Positions 12,001 through 23,700 of a stretch of 64,000 bases of DNA are shown here, one piece after another. The translations under genes and the position numbers were made by a program. How positions within the stretch are numbered: the stretch's first letter is position 1; each line of letters opens with the position of its first letter. The notes beneath the pieces were generated by a model. It was not told the origin of the DNA. It ran no database searches and was given only the letters and a program-made list of their open reading frames with translations. The stretch is from Carposina sasakii (Eukaryota > Arthropoda > Insecta > Lepidoptera > Carposinidae), in NCBI GenBank assembly GCA_014607495.2, contig CP053159.1, positions 999,501-1,063,500 on the forward strand, in the 5' to 3' direction.

Positions 12001-14013
12001 CCTCAGAGTTATAAAAAGGAGATTCCATCCAGATGAACCTGTATAGGTTTATGATGTGCGGAACATGTTTCGCTATCTCATCAGGGTCGAGAATACATTC
12101 TAACACCGCGCAGGGTTGTTTTATCACTTGCAAGTATTCTATGTTAGACTTTGCTTCGTTAATCTTTTGGACGATCTCTTCACATAACGATTGGAACTGG
12201 TGAATGAACGTGGAATGTGTCGTGACAAGAATCTTGGTAATGTGCTTGACTGCTGGATTCTTTAGTTGGTGGAGAAGAGCACTTAGATTTTCATCTACAA
12301 AACAATATTTATCTTTGTGATGTTCTACAGTAGGTACCTACATTTTTGTAATACATACGATTAGCGTAATACCTATGACACTTACGTCGGTAGATCCAAA
12401 AGTCATATTCGTCACTGGGACATAACAGCTCTTGCTGTGCCGAAACAAATGCCTGGTCTTCCAAACAAGACTTCATCTGATGGGTCCAGTAGACCACAAC
12501 CCCTTCGAGTCTTTTCACCAGGTTGCGGTCACCGCTGGCCTTTTCAAAGGTCAATTGCTGGCCTTCCTTCGGTATATAGAGGACAGTAAGCCCCAGTAAT
12601 TTGTAGTATAAGTCGGTTAATTTAGCCAGAAAGGTGTGGATGTGGGAGCAGAACTCGCTTTTTACACCTAGAAATATGGTTGATTATCAGAATCCTATAA
12701 AATAATCATCAGTTACTATCATATTTACACTTACGTAAGGTACATTGTTAATCAGGAGAGTTACAAGATCATCTAATGAAGATTTTACATTTTCCCAAGA
12801 AAGCCCTAGATCAACAAACTAATACAAGTCATTTTATAATATATAAAATCTTGACTAAGATAAATTTATAAAAAAAAAAAAAACACTTCTCCATTAATAT
12901 AATCCGTTAGGATATGGTTGATCGTTTCATCTTTAAACATTGTGCTGAGGGATTCAGCTTTGTTTACCGAGATTTGGCTAGTGTATAGCTATCGGGATGA
13001 AGAGTAACGTTGCCAATATGTAATTTAGAAAAGAGATGGTAAAATTCGTCATCCGAGTAATTGACCCGGTGGCTTAGTGGTTAGAGCACTGACACGCGGA
13101 ATGCAGGGGTCGTGGGTTCGATTCCCACCCGGGTGAGGAATTTTTTCCATTTCTTTATTAATAATTTTATAATACAAGTCACTTATAAATGATGTATATG
13201 CCTTGAATTGGCAATTTCCTACTAACTTTCAGGCCACGTCGTAATCGCGAAAAAGAACGGCGCGTAAACCGACTCCAAAATCTGTATCATATTAGATTCA
13301 ATCGAATCCGAGAACGTTCCAAAAATGATATCATCATGGAACGTCTCCGCTTTAAATACGTAATCTGGCTGTCGAATGAAATAAGTCAGATCGTAGACAG
13401 GACATAGAGGCACATCATGAGATGCCTTAAGCTTATCTCCTTTGAAATAGACGCAGAGAATTAGCGCTTTAGGTTCCAAGATCCATTCTTCGATTCCATG
13501 TTTGGCGTCTTCTGTCCAGTCCTCTGGGCGGAGGTCGTATAGAGTGGTGATCCTCATGATGTAGGTGATTAGCTTCTCCAACTCTTCCGGGTCGTATACT
13601 GGTCGGACTCTAGCTTCGCGCAACTCGCGTTCCCTTTGGGCCGCTCGTTCACGTTCTAAAATAACATATTAGTAGTTATGTTTTTTATTACACAAAGAGG
13701 ACGTTATGGAAGAGAATGTACCTACAACTTACACAGCACTAAGCCCTAATGTTTAAATAAACATTAATTGTTGCTTAATGGATCGCAGAGTTACTCCAAC
13801 ACATACTGTATTTGTACTATGTAATATTTTAGTCGTAGTGTAAGTACCTACGGCTTTCAGAAGGACTCACAGAAAAGAGATCATAACCCGTGATCATAAC
13901 AAACAAGCAGACAGACATGGGACCTACTTACCTCTTTCCTCCTCGGAGTCATGGCTGAGGTCGTCACTCCAAGTCACCTTAACCGATCGAGGCACGATTT
14001 GCACCTTCTTCAT
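1..14013 (-). CDS. DNAH2: Axonemal dynein heavy chain 2-like, 5' part (25 exons; truncated by left window edge)
   Basis: Encodes the N-terminal tail (DHC_N1 region and the start of the linker) of an inner-arm axonemal dynein heavy chain. In the family this tail holds intermediate and light chains and ties the motor to the axoneme; the AAA+ motor would lie left of position 1. Exon translations run collinear with DNAH2 as I remember it: for example the stretch ending in WPES (exon 2), the EDALRL motif (exon 14), WDPYAHIW (exon 16), MRERHWD (exon 22) and GEDIRKQLP (exon 25). The start is the ATG at 14,011-14,013, giving MKKVQIVPRS, followed by an acidic segment and an Arg/Glu-rich segment. Nearly all splice phases match; exceptions are listed under findings. 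Assignment to DNAH2 rather than another DNAH rests on remembered sequence, not a search. Expected expression in an insect is testis (sperm flagellum) or ciliated sensory neurons, which is inference. Confidence 0.93.
114..4793 (-). CDS. DNAH2: DNAH2 exons 12-25 (downstream of the nested-gene intron)
   Basis: Exons in transcription order: 4,695-4,793; 4,371-4,610; 4,077-4,191; 3,664-3,912; 3,345-3,541; 3,068-3,229; 1,998-2,115; 1,696-1,850; 1,445-1,620; 1,175-1,334; 921-1,088; 582-807; 336-455; 114-247. Phases agree across every junction except exon 20 to 21. There a six-T run at 1,314-1,319 (A6 in the coding sense) makes the reading one base too long; five bases would restore the frame. The donor of exon 25 (GTTCGT) is weak, so its 3' end is tentative. 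Confidence 0.85.
2515..2739 (-). mobile_element. LINE (non-LTR retrotransposon) reverse-transcriptase C-terminal fragment
   Basis: A 74-codon minus-strand frame in a DNAH2 intron contains NTRGKNRL..., then a basic stretch, then LYNKLPDTLKGL, then FKNIVKKKL. This order (NTR-x-K, serine/lysine stretch, LYN-x-LP, F-K-x-x-KK-L) is the usual tail of jockey/RTE-type LINE ORF2 proteins. Nothing upstream extends it to the catalytic domain, so it is a 5'-truncated dead copy. The family assignment is from motif memory. Confidence 0.6.
2885..2990 (+). repeat. Interspersed repeat 'CCACATGGTGCCACTTCTGA', copy 1
   Basis: Shares about 90 bp with copies at 35,205-35,302 (same strand) and 39,662-39,790 (opposite strand). 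The shared core runs from CCTTTATCC-CTTACGGG through the Ala/Gly-like GC-rich middle to CTTCTGA(C/A)-AATTTT. The later copies end in a (CATA)n or (TATG)n microsatellite, as retroposed elements often do. Confidence 0.75.
5195..5680 (+). promoter_or_regulatory. SPRTN: Presumed SPRTN promoter and 5' UTR
   Basis: This stretch precedes the SPRTN ATG inside the DNAH2 intron. It is AT-rich with an A14 run at about 5,521-5,534. I see no clear TATA box; the assignment as promoter is by position only. Confidence 0.35.
5681..8278 (+). CDS. SPRTN: Spartan (SPRTN) DNA-protein-crosslink metalloprotease, complete, three exons
   Basis: SPRTN (Drosophila maternal haploid) is a DNA-dependent metalloprotease that degrades proteins crosslinked to DNA during replication. 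Exons 5,681-5,838, 5,963-6,197 and 6,860-8,278 join in frame into 603 codons. The split Ser codon at the first junction restores CAGTCSYEG. The SprT domain (about 10-150) contains the zinc-binding, catalytic HEMIH at 84-88 and LLKLRPRKDL just before it; the zinc-ribbon part has WWRCNGPC and CGGTFIKIKEPE. An SHP box for p97/VCP (FSGNGHIL) lies near residue 255, and a degenerate PIP-like motif (ILKIDDYF) follows. Three C2HC UBZ4-type fingers start near residues 381, 517 and 582. The start is the ATG at 5,681; a TTG-led extension upstream is not needed. The gene lies antisense inside a DNAH2 intron. Confidence 0.96.
6278..6382. mobile_element. MITE 'TACAGGATGATTTTT', internally deleted copy in SPRTN intron 2
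   Basis: Begins TACAGGATG and ends ACCTGTA with TA on both sides. Its left part matches the larger copies at 25,963 and 56,532 (CATCAAATAAAGTAAG...AATGCTGGG). About 250 bp of the interior is missing. The TA target duplication points to a Tc1/mariner-type source. Confidence 0.7.
6483..6562 (-). repeat. tRNA-derived SINE (family A), truncated copy
   Basis: Read on the minus strand: TGACCCGGTGGCTTAGTGGTTA, then CGATTCCCACTCGGGTGA and AAGAATTTTTT. The pol III A box is present; the B box is partly lost by a deletion. It matches the longer copies near 13,070 and 28,140. Confidence 0.7.
8372..8377 (+). terminator. SPRTN: SPRTN polyadenylation signal AATAAA
   Basis: AATAAA lies 94 bp after the SPRTN stop codon and only 30 bp before DNAH2 exon 11 on the other strand, so the SPRTN transcript probably ends at or just into the antisense exon. 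Confidence 0.6.
8407..14013 (-). CDS. DNAH2: DNAH2 exons 1-11 (upstream of the nested-gene intron)
   Basis: Exons in transcription order: 13,932-14,013; 13,227-13,655; 12,386-12,667; 11,700-12,294; 11,424-11,628; 11,183-11,320; 10,918-11,064; 10,042-10,164; 9,489-9,555; 8,927-9,002; 8,407-8,532. All have GT donors and AG acceptors on the minus strand. Phases join correctly, for example AGT (Ser) split between exons 2 and 3, CAT between 3 and 4, and AGA between 4 and 5. The 67-bp exon 9 (LNRTLMRKS...) matches the expected protein position, but its join to exon 8 is off by one base, so that junction is unresolved. Confidence 0.85.
8533..8926. other. DNAH2 intron 10
   Basis: AT-rich sequence; I see no exon or full repeat in it. 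Confidence 0.5.
9783..9900 (+). repeat. End fragment of the 'ATTTATTTGGGGTCGGC' inverted-repeat element
   Basis: The segment ending CGACTCCATAAATAATGGAATAAGGGCAGGAAGATGAT matches the right end of the element at 43,891-44,364. Only this one end is present here, in a DNAH2 intron. Confidence 0.6.
10165..10917. other. DNAH2 intron 7
   Basis: No exon is visible. The part at about 10,560-10,850 is AT-rich with TCGATAT motifs and looks like diverged repeat DNA, but I could not match it to another copy in the window. Confidence 0.4.
12950..13170 (+). mobile_element. tRNA-derived SINE (family A)
   Basis: The head at 13,069-13,137 looks like a tRNA: A box TGGCTTAGTGG, B box GGTTCGATTCC, and a six-of-seven pairing acceptor stem (ACCCGGT with CCCGGGT). 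The anticodon stem does not pair well, so this is not a working tRNA gene. The tail is GAGGAATTTTTTCCATTTCTTTATTAATAATTTTATAA. Upstream, AAAAGAGATGGTAAAATTCG and TAGCTATCGGGA are shared with the copy at 28,005-28,265, so the repeated unit is larger than the tRNA part. Confidence 0.75.
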
Positions 14014-14727
14014 TTTGCCTAAAACACTATCACTTATCTGAAATAACACTTAAATACTTAAATATAAATATTCAAGAAATTTATGTTTACGTTTCCGTCC
14101 ATGTTTTTGTCAGAAAACAACAGAATGGCAAATGACGTTTGTTTGAAGGATTTGTTTTTTGTTGCCTGGCTAAGGTTGTATTGATAAAACTTTTCTCATG
14201 TTTTACGCTGCCTTTTATTTATATCCGCTACTCGTATTCAAGCGTACAGTGTGTATACCGCTGAGGACTTCCCCATTGTTCATTATTTTGCTCTTGTCCG
14301 TTTGTTCAAAAACGAGCTGAATAGCGCATAAAGGGTATATTCTCTTAGGCGATATTACGTCTTATACCGGTTGAGGTACACTCTGAAACATAGAATAAGC
14401 CTTATCAGTCCTGCAGTAGATGGGGCTGCCACGAAAAGCGGAGGCATTTTTGGTTCATCTAGAAAAAAGTATTTGATAAATATTTTATATTTTTTGACTC
14501 TGTCATTAAAATAATTTTGACATTTCCAATGTAAATGGAGAAAAATTTGTCATTTATTATTAATTCTTAGATAATTTACACTAGAATAGTTGTTTTTATC
14601 GTCTTTTGTAAGTTATCCTACGGGTAGATTATTCTCAGTTTAGTGATAGTCGTTTTAAGGTGTCCGAGGTTAAGACTGTGTGTTTTACTCTGGAGTAAAT
14701 ATCTGGAGTTCCTTATGTGATATTGAT
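14014..14727. promoter_or_regulatory. Divergent intergenic region between DNAH2 (-) and the tetraspanin (+)
   Basis: A 714-bp gap between two outward-facing start codons. It must hold both 5' UTRs and promoters or a shared bidirectional promoter. No TATA box or CpG-rich patch stands out. Confidence 0.5.
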
Positions 14728-17700
14728 ATGCTAAGATTTAATGGTAAACAGGTAAGGATTAAAGTGTTTACTAGTAAGGTATAATAGTTATAACTTACCT
14801 AAAAGTGTAAATTATGGCATTATGTAATAGATGCCTAGTCTAGTCGTATCACTTATGTTTCAATAACCCGGATTTTTGCAATTTATAAATTAAGTCTATC
14901 GTTTAAGGTCTATACACCATAATTGCAAATACATGTAGTTTTGAAAACCCTTCCCAGTTTGTTATGTAATGGGTGTCTTAGGTATAGATAGACGAACCCT
15001 TAATCTAAGCATTTGGTATAAAAGGTATATTTAAAAGCAGTATTTTATCAAACTCTACGTAAGATAAATGGTGTGATCGCGCTAAATAAATAGCTACTTT
15101 ATGAACTTCGGCATCTAAACCTAGATTAATATAATAAATTTACAGATTTTTCCTAACGTCAGATGGCCTATCTGAAGATTGAAGTGGATGCCGTTTCTAT
15201 CATGATCAAGCTTTAGAGCAAGATAGCATAAATTTTATTCTTCTGGTAGGCTATCTAACGTTTGGAAAAATCGGTCCTAAATAAGTATGAACTTATCAAT
15301 TGATGTATTCAATAGGTTGGCAGCTAGCATGCCTCTACGACATGTCGTTCCATGGCTTGGGGCGTGTTCACAATCTCTAAGGATGGCAGGCAGCGGCTGG
15401 CCGTGGTGAGAGCTCCCATTTCATTAAGCTACTCGTAACTGCAAGATTCTTTATGGCTTCTCGAAATGTACTTGAAAAATTGGTAAATTTCTGCTTGCTC
15501 ACGGTGGTGTTGGCATAATATGTGGTGCTTGTGGGCATTTACCACTGAATTTATTTCCTGTACGGATATTCTAAAATGGTCGCTTACCTATACCTACCCG
15601 AGAAGGGTTTGTGTCAGTTTCGTAAGATTCGCTACATATTTTTTTTTTTTTTATTTATTTTATTTACCAAAATCCACAGCACTTAGAATAGTACAGAGTT
15701 TAGCATAACATACGAGTACTGCCATTTATGGATTTTCATTTTATACTAGTGGACGCCCGCGACTCCGTCCGCGTGGACTACAGAAAAAAAACAAAATATC
15801 GAAATTATCCGGGATAAAAACATTTTCCCGGGATAAAAAGTAGCCTATATGTTAAGTGGGACCTGTCACAATATATTCCTGAAAACTGCATCGAAATCGG
15901 TTCAGCCGTTTCTGAGATTAGCGTGCACAAACGCACAGACAAAGAGAAAAACCGACAAACAGACAAAAATTTCAAAAATCCTTGTTTTGGGTACCTACTA
16001 TTGCGTTGATAAAGGTATTCTATAATATTTTTTCTTATACATATATCTTCCATGTACAGACAGCGATCCGTTACAATTTTATTATATGTATAGAAGATAA
16101 TAATAATAATAATAAGAGAGCAAAAATATTATTAGATTACTTAAATAATGATACATATTAGGTACATAAGTGAGGAAAATAAAATAGCTGCTCTACACGT
16201 AACATTTTTTTTTCGATTAGAGCTACTTAATTATCATGGTTAGTTATATAATTGCCAAGCAAACTATCGATCGCCAAAATACTGCATAATCTTCAACACC
16301 AAGTTTATTGCAGGTGCTCCGAGCACTGCTGATTGCGCAGCTGGTGGTGTCTCTGTGCACCGTTATATTCTGCTACAATACCTCTCTGAAAGTTATGCTT
16401 CTCTTGAAACACATTCATAAGGTATCTCATGACATTATCAGTTATATTTTACGTTAATATGCCATCATCCCATGATTTCGTCTGCATAAACTTTAGAAAT
16501 CCCGCCCCGTATTACATATCTAGCAAATAGCAATGCGATAGCAAAAATTGTACAAAATCATCTGGTCGCTTATAAAATAATTGATTATACCTATAAATTA
16601 AATTATTTCCAATTGTTACTAACATAGTTTTTATAGAATCCATTTGGTTAGTAACGCTATGGACTCTCGTTTTCGAAATATTTTTTATTTATTATTTGTT
16701 TATAAAGTTCGTGATAGCAATCTCAAAGGAATTTGACATTTCGAAGCGATGATTATACCTAAAATTTTCGCTGTCGCATTGCTACCGCTTTGCTTTTGCA
16801 AGACACATAATCAGCCTACCGTTCTCCCTTTAAATTCCTCTCCTATATTTACCCATTACCTCGATCTCCCAGGTAACAGTATTCCTCCTCTACGGCCTGG
16901 TACTCCTTCAGGCTTATGCCACTAAGCTCCTGTACACCAGCGGCTTGCGCCTGATCTCGTGGCTGGTCCACTGTCCGCACTGGCCCCGCGCCTCTAGTGT
17001 GTGTAAGATATGGCTGGCTACGGGCACTCTGGTCTCGTTTAATGGACTACTGGTGTATGCTGCTGCTAGAGGGACTTTGAAGGTGGGATATTGAGTTTTT
17101 GTAACTGATGATGTCCGACCGATTTAGGTCATGGCGACCGCTTCAATTTGTCGTCTGTAGACGTCGTTCGTGTGCTCGCATGTAGCCAATCTTTCTTCTA
17201 AAGACCCTCGCACATTGCGAAAAAATGTGGGTTTGCAACGTTTGCGTTTTGTCACCTGTTCGATAGGATAATGAATAGAACAAAAGGGTTCTGATGGTGT
17301 TGTGTCATCCATCAGAAAGTTTAAACTTACAGACAGACATCTTGTTTTATGTGGATTTGCTGCAAGTGACCTTTAATACACGCATGTCGTAAGAGTAGAC
17401 TAAGGAATATGAGAAACGCGATGAGCTAGTAATGTTTTACTGTTCATTTAAGTACCTACATCTGACTCTGCTATGTTAAACAAGGCTGTAGAATCCTTCT
17501 TCGTCATGCTGCAATTCTAGTAACCCCATTTTGGGAACATAACCCTGTGTACATGTATGCACCCTCAATAAGTGCAAAATATTAGTTTTAACGCTAGGTT
17601 CGACTCTACCTAGATATCTAGATCAGAGTTGCAAAATGAATACAGGTAAATGAAATGAATGAAATCCATAATATTACAGGCTCTAATGAAGGAGCTATCG

Positions 17701-20700
17701 TCGTCGCTTCGCTGCGGCATCTCCCAGTATCTGACGGAGCCTATGTGGAAGAATCTACTGGACACCATGCAGGTGCGTTACTTTGATGATGCTGGTGCTA
17801 TACTGCTAGATACTAAAGGACATCTGGACCCTTGGTAGCTTAGGTCCAAATTACTGCTTTATTGCTAACATTCGTCATAGTGACTTTATCTTATATAGCA
17901 GTAAGACTTGATCAGGCCGCTCGCTTATGGGTCAGCATGCATTAGGACAAATCTGCTCTCAGAATGGTTACATGTCAAGTGTTTACATGTCAGTTTGCAA
18001 CGACATACAGTTTACCTACTTACCCCGCCCAATATCTCCTTTCTAGTATGAGGAGCTATGATAAAGAGCTTCAATTAGAAATTGCTAATTTGGTGGAGGG
18101 CCCTGATCCTCGTAACCTGTAGATAAATGTTTTGATTCATATTACTAGTAGACCAATGTACGAATCACGGGAGACAAGCAGTTACTAAGTAAGTATCCCG
18201 TCTTTAGGTGGACCTTAGTTGTTGCGGCGCGGAGGCACCGTCCGACTGGCACGAGATCCCCTGGATCAATGTGGACTTCCTCAACGAAAACACCGTCCTC
18301 GTCATGAAGTTAGTACTATTATAAATTGTTGAGACAGGTACTGAAGTTATACTTTGCAAACCATAGAGAAACACATAAGTTATAGAGCGCGCATTACAAC
18401 AAATGATACGTAGGCACAGAATCTATAATGGATAGGCAACCTTATGGCCGCGTCACTGTCAATCAGTAGAAAACAAGAAATGATTACGCTGGGCATAATA
18501 GAACGAACGATGGTGGCGCGTTATAGCCTATATGTAGGTACTCTACAGTAGTTAAAAACCTTTCAAAGAAACAGCGCATTTTGTAGTTATGTGATAAAGT
18601 ATTTTCCTTAAAATATTTAGATTGTGAAACGCTAAACTCCTAAATATAGGTCTAGGTCATTAAGTTCCGTGTTTTTTTGGGTATGAAATCAAGGCAAATT
18701 TTCGTATAGACTGGCGACAACGGACGGTAAAGTGATGCCGGCGGTGACGCCATACTCGTGCTGCACGCCGCGAGTGCTGGCCGCCTGCTACCACGACCCG
18801 CTGCAGCAGGTAATGTTATGCTTCATGGTATCCTTGGAACTCGTAATACCTGTATCTTAGGGATCTCAAAAAGACCAAGATCCAAATATCGATTTAGCAG
18901 GGCGTCTCATGGAGTCTACATGTGACCAAAATGCTGGCTGCTACTGCGGCCAAAAGAATCAGCATCGAAATTCAACCCAGCTGTGCAGTCAGTATTTTGG
19001 GTCAACCTTCCTATGGTAGCAGTCTTGTGGCGTGTGCTGGCGGAAGCCTGCGTCTAGCAGTGGGCTGCAAAATAGGCTGATGTGTGGATAATCGCAATAT
19101 ACCTTCCGTCAGACGTCTGTTGTTGTGGTCGATCTACGTCTAGGAGCGGGCTACAAAAGTTTCCATCTAGGTACCGGATTCGAACCCAGGACCTACGGCA
19201 TCACAGGCAGAAGCACTACAAACTACGCCAAGCGGCCGTCTAATTGTGTGGGGAAATAGCAATACACCTCCGTCAGACGGAATGTCGGTTATTGTGGTCG
19301 ATCTACGGCATCACAGGCAGAGGCACTACAAACGACGCCATGCGGCCGTCTAATTGTGCGGGGAAATAGCAATATGCCTCCGTCAGACGGAGTGGCGCTC
19401 CGTGTGGGCGGCGGGCGCGGCGCTGCCGGCCGCCACGCTGCACACACGGGGCTGCGTGGAGGCGGTACGTGCGCCGCTCTCCAAGGCGCTGCTCGTGCTG
19501 CAGGCCTTCAACGTGTTGGTGTGCGTGCTGCAGGTACCGCTCGGTTAGGGTTGCCGGCTTCTAACTTTAAATTCCCTGGCAAAATCCTTTCTTGACATTT
19601 CGTGTCCATCAAAGATACCTAATTTCCATGAACTCGCAGCGTATGAAATGCTTCGTCCTGAATAACTATAGGGTTCAACGCTTAGCTTAAGTACTGGTCT
19701 AAGTGATCTGAAACTTGGAGGATGTGTTCTATATATACGAAGCCGATACAAATATGTACATATCAGATAAGAAAAGATTTCCCGAAATTCTAATGGGACT
19801 TCGAAAGATTAGACGGACGAAGTCATGGAATGCTGGTAGTTATGTATGTAGGTATACTATAGGCTAGGCTTTTAACTATTCAAAACCATTACCAATTTTC
19901 CTGCAAGTCTAGCCTGACCTGCGAAACACGATATGATAAACCGATTTATCGACATTTAGCCTGTCAAAATACGATAAATATAGCCGCCATGTTGAATTTT
20001 GTTTAGAGACGATACGATATCGTTCTATACGATATCCACGATGCGTGGTCATGCTAGGGGGGCTGACATACTTACTTAAGATCCTACTTATGTTTTAAAT
20101 GTGAAAGTTTGTAAAAATATTTAAATGTTTGTTAGTCTTTCACATAAAAACTACCACACGGATTTTGATGAAACATAAGAATTACATTCACCTACTGGAG
20201 GAGCCGGACCTACGAGTCTACATACCAGATTTGGCGGAGGATAACATAAACTCTCTTGCAGTTAACTTCAGAGCTTAGAGACCCTTTCCTTCCAGCTGTT
20301 CATAGTGGTGCTGACCCAGCTGCTGCGGACCAGCGTCCGTGACGCCGTACTGACGGGGGACTGCGAGAACAGCGGCCGTGCCGCGCTGTGCGGGGCGCCG
20401 GCGCCGAGGAGACACTCCTCACTGGTCAGACCGCAGAACACAGTATACCCACTGATCTTATTTCACTACACGTCCCTTACTACATAATGTAGCCGCGGCT
20501 AGTACATTCAAATATCCGTGGTGCGTCCTGCTATTTAACGGACGAGGCTCTGACGATAAATAGCTTATAATTACCTATTTAGATTTAGTACCGCGTGGTG
20601 CCGGCAGAGTAGAATTCGTACCACACCATGTCTGCCCGTGGGTATCGTACGAGGCGATTAAGGGTTTCCGGGATTTCAGTGGGCAGCAGCGCCTCCCGTG

Positions 20701-23700
20701 TTAACAACATACTCCAAAATACAAACTGCGGTCACCAACCCGCCTGCCCAGTGTGGTGACTATGGGCAAATACCCCCCACGGCAGTCTTGTGGCGTGCCC
20801 TGGTGGAGGCCTACGTCCAGCAGTGGACTGCAATGATGATGATGATGATGACCTATTTAGAATGGCACGGAAACATTTCCTATTGGATTTGTGACCGGTC
20901 GCTAGATTGTTGTACTTGCCAGAAAAGCAGCGTTAGGCTCACCTTATCACATGGCGTGGAACTTATAGGCTAACTGGTGAAAAGTAGGTGTGCAATGTGC
21001 ACACTTCTGCCCTACGTCTTTGGGACTTCTTTGGAACGTCGTTACTTTATGTAAATAAGCTGCACACAGCTGTGTTTCTTTTTACAATTAGCCAGGCAAA
21101 CATTTGACCGCCATCGTGCCTGATGTTGAGCAAGTGTTCCTGTAATGGGGTAGGCAGAACTGCAGGGTCGTAAAAGAGATCCCACGTGTAGCATAACCGG
21201 TTTTAGATGTCAATGATCAGTCACTAGTTGCTAGGTTGAAGAAGTTGCTAGGTTGCTAGGCCTGAGAGAATGCCCGAGTTCCTCAGTCGACACTTACGAC
21301 ACGCACACATTATTGTCAGATGTTTTAAAATGTCAACAAGCAGTATGCTGTCGAGTTCTATGTCTCCATAACCAGATATTTTATGCTACGCATGCATTAA
21401 GAGACAACGTAATTCCACTTACCTTTGTACTCTTCACCCCTACCACAATAACACAAGCTTTAATTTATTTATATTATTTTTTAACACTATAATTTTTTAC
21501 TAAGGTTTTAAGAGTTGTAGTAATTCTTGAAAAACATGTAATGGCAAATGATAGTACTTTTCAAATATATCTGGATTTGCACATAAACAAACGTTCATAT
21601 AAAGTGTGGAACTGTCCAAGCATCAGTCTTTCACTATTAAGCGGATTTACCCAGCATCTTTTTAGATTAGATTAGATTCATTTATTGCATGTCACAGGTT
21701 ATATAGATGTTATATAAAATTAAATATAGTAGGTACATGTGACGCCCTGTAAGGGCACGGCAAACAATTTCTTTATTCTTTTCTTTTTCTGGCATTATCT
21801 ACTTCTTCGTCTTTTAAATATGCTTCGTAAATACACACAATATTTTCAACGGTTCCATTGCACGACACATAAACGTTCGATAGTAACTGAATAAAATGCG
21901 CTCATCTGGCATCCCAACAGAATTTCTGCCAGGCAGAATTTCTGCAACCGAAATTCTGCGACTCACGACTCACAAAATTACGCTCGTTTGGCCTCACCCT
22001 AAAACAAGCACACTTCCGACTTCCACACTCGGGCAGCGTAACACCCTGCACAAGAATTTCTGCCAGGCAGAATTTCTGCACAAATTCGAACGACTCACGA
22101 ATTACGCTCGTTTGGCCTCACTCAAGCGACTGTTCCAAGAATTTTTGCTCCTTTTACTTTTATAGTGACAGTAGCGTGACCCGCAACTACCCCCCAGTTG
22201 TGCAAAATGCAGTGTTACTCGTAAATAGTTTTCATTAAAAATATTTTTCTTTTGTAAAATATTGTATTAATTTATTAAAATTTAAGTCTCATATGCAAAC
22301 ATCAAGTGCAAAAATATTTTTTTATAATTCCAGCGCACAGTAAGCGAGCGAGCGAAGTCAGATGGTAACACTAGTGCGTGTGCGTTTCTGTCGCCGAAGC
22401 GCAAGCGTCGGAACCGCCGTGATGTGCGCTCGTTTAGCAGCTATCCTTATCTGTCGCTTTGGTAAGTCCTGTGCCTGTCTCATTCTATCGTAGCATTTAA
22501 GTTAGTGAAGTCATCACGGGATTCGAATCGGGGTCCTCGATAATCTACAAGCCTGACAAGACTAATTTAAGTATTTTTAAGTGTCATTTTATTCTAAACT
22601 AGTGGACGCCCGCGACTACGTCCGCGTGGACTGCAGAAAAAACAAAATGTTGAAATTACCCGGGATAAAAATATTTTTTCGGGATAAAAAGTAGCCTTTG
22701 TGTTATTTTGATATTATAAGCTATATTATTGTAAAGTTTCATTAAAATCCATTCAGTAGTGTTTACGTTAAAGAGTAACAAACATCCTTACAACCATACT
22801 TACAAACTTTCGCGTTTATAATATTAGTAGGACTAAGATCCGTCATGGTTACTGGATACCAAGCACGAACTTTTTACCAGTTCGTAACGTACTCCTCACT
22901 TTTTTACCCACCTGCGCCAGCAGGAGAGTTATATTTTTCGAGTGTATGTAATATAAATACATCTTTGGTACGCTCATGAAGAAGAAATAAAAGAGGAGTA
23001 ACGGCTAAGTATATTTTCGTACAAAAATAGTGTGCCGCGGAGCGGGGGTGAAGTATGGGACGAGGGGAGCATTGAACACTGTAGCCCTGCCCATTTACAT
23101 AGAAACCACCTTGTAGTGACTAGTCAAACTACTTGCTCATTATCAATATGGTTCAAGATTGTTTTAATAGTGCAATTACTCATATTTAGATGGGAATATG
23201 TATTATACTACGTTTTACTAAAAAAGTACCCTGATAAAAGCGCTAGTGTCTTTGTAATTTTAATATGGTTGGTTACATTTCGGAGCACAAGCGTGTGTGT
23301 GGTTACAGCTACTGCGTTTCACTGACGCTGAAGCTCCGCCCATATCATGACGTCATGGCCTCACGATTGCCACACGACTCAGTTCATAGTCCCACCTCGT
23401 CTTTTATACCATATTCATGGGCACGCTCTAGCGCCTAAACGGCTTGTCGCATTTCAGTATGAGAGGTATCATTATATTCGTCTAAGTGGTGAGAAATGAC
23501 ACTAGGTCAAAATTTTTAAGCAGTCGGGTTTTTTAAAACTTCATTTAAACGCATTTGCTCATGCTCATGTTTGAAGTTCATGCTTGCTCCACATTTAATG
23601 TTTACATATTCAAAATGGTTCTGTTTGTTTCGCGCAAGGTCTGGTGCGCTGAAGGATCGCTAACAGCGCCGTGTCGAGTGAATGTCGGTGTGAGAGGGAC

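Larger units (their letters stand above)
20425..22333. other. Tetraspanin intron 8
   Basis: Repeat-rich 1.9-kb intron: a retroposon end with a GATGAT tail (20,735-20,850), an inverted family E fragment (about 21,253-21,310), and a duplicated palindromic repeat (21,919-22,121). A GCCCGTGGGTATCGTACGAGGCGATTAAGGG stretch near 20,632 is also repeat-like. No exon is seen. Confidence 0.6.

Noticed and set aside
12734..12815. Exon-like minus-strand stretch reading LSWENVKSSLDDLVTLLINN before a GTAAGT
   Set aside because: It has a good donor, but its phase does not fit between DNAH2 exons 2 and 3, which join perfectly without it, and its acceptor is weak. It could be a relic or an exon of something else; not enough to annotate.
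13069..13137. Functional tRNA gene
   Set aside because: A and B boxes are good, but the anticodon stem does not pair and the same sequence with a tail recurs elsewhere, so it is a SINE head.
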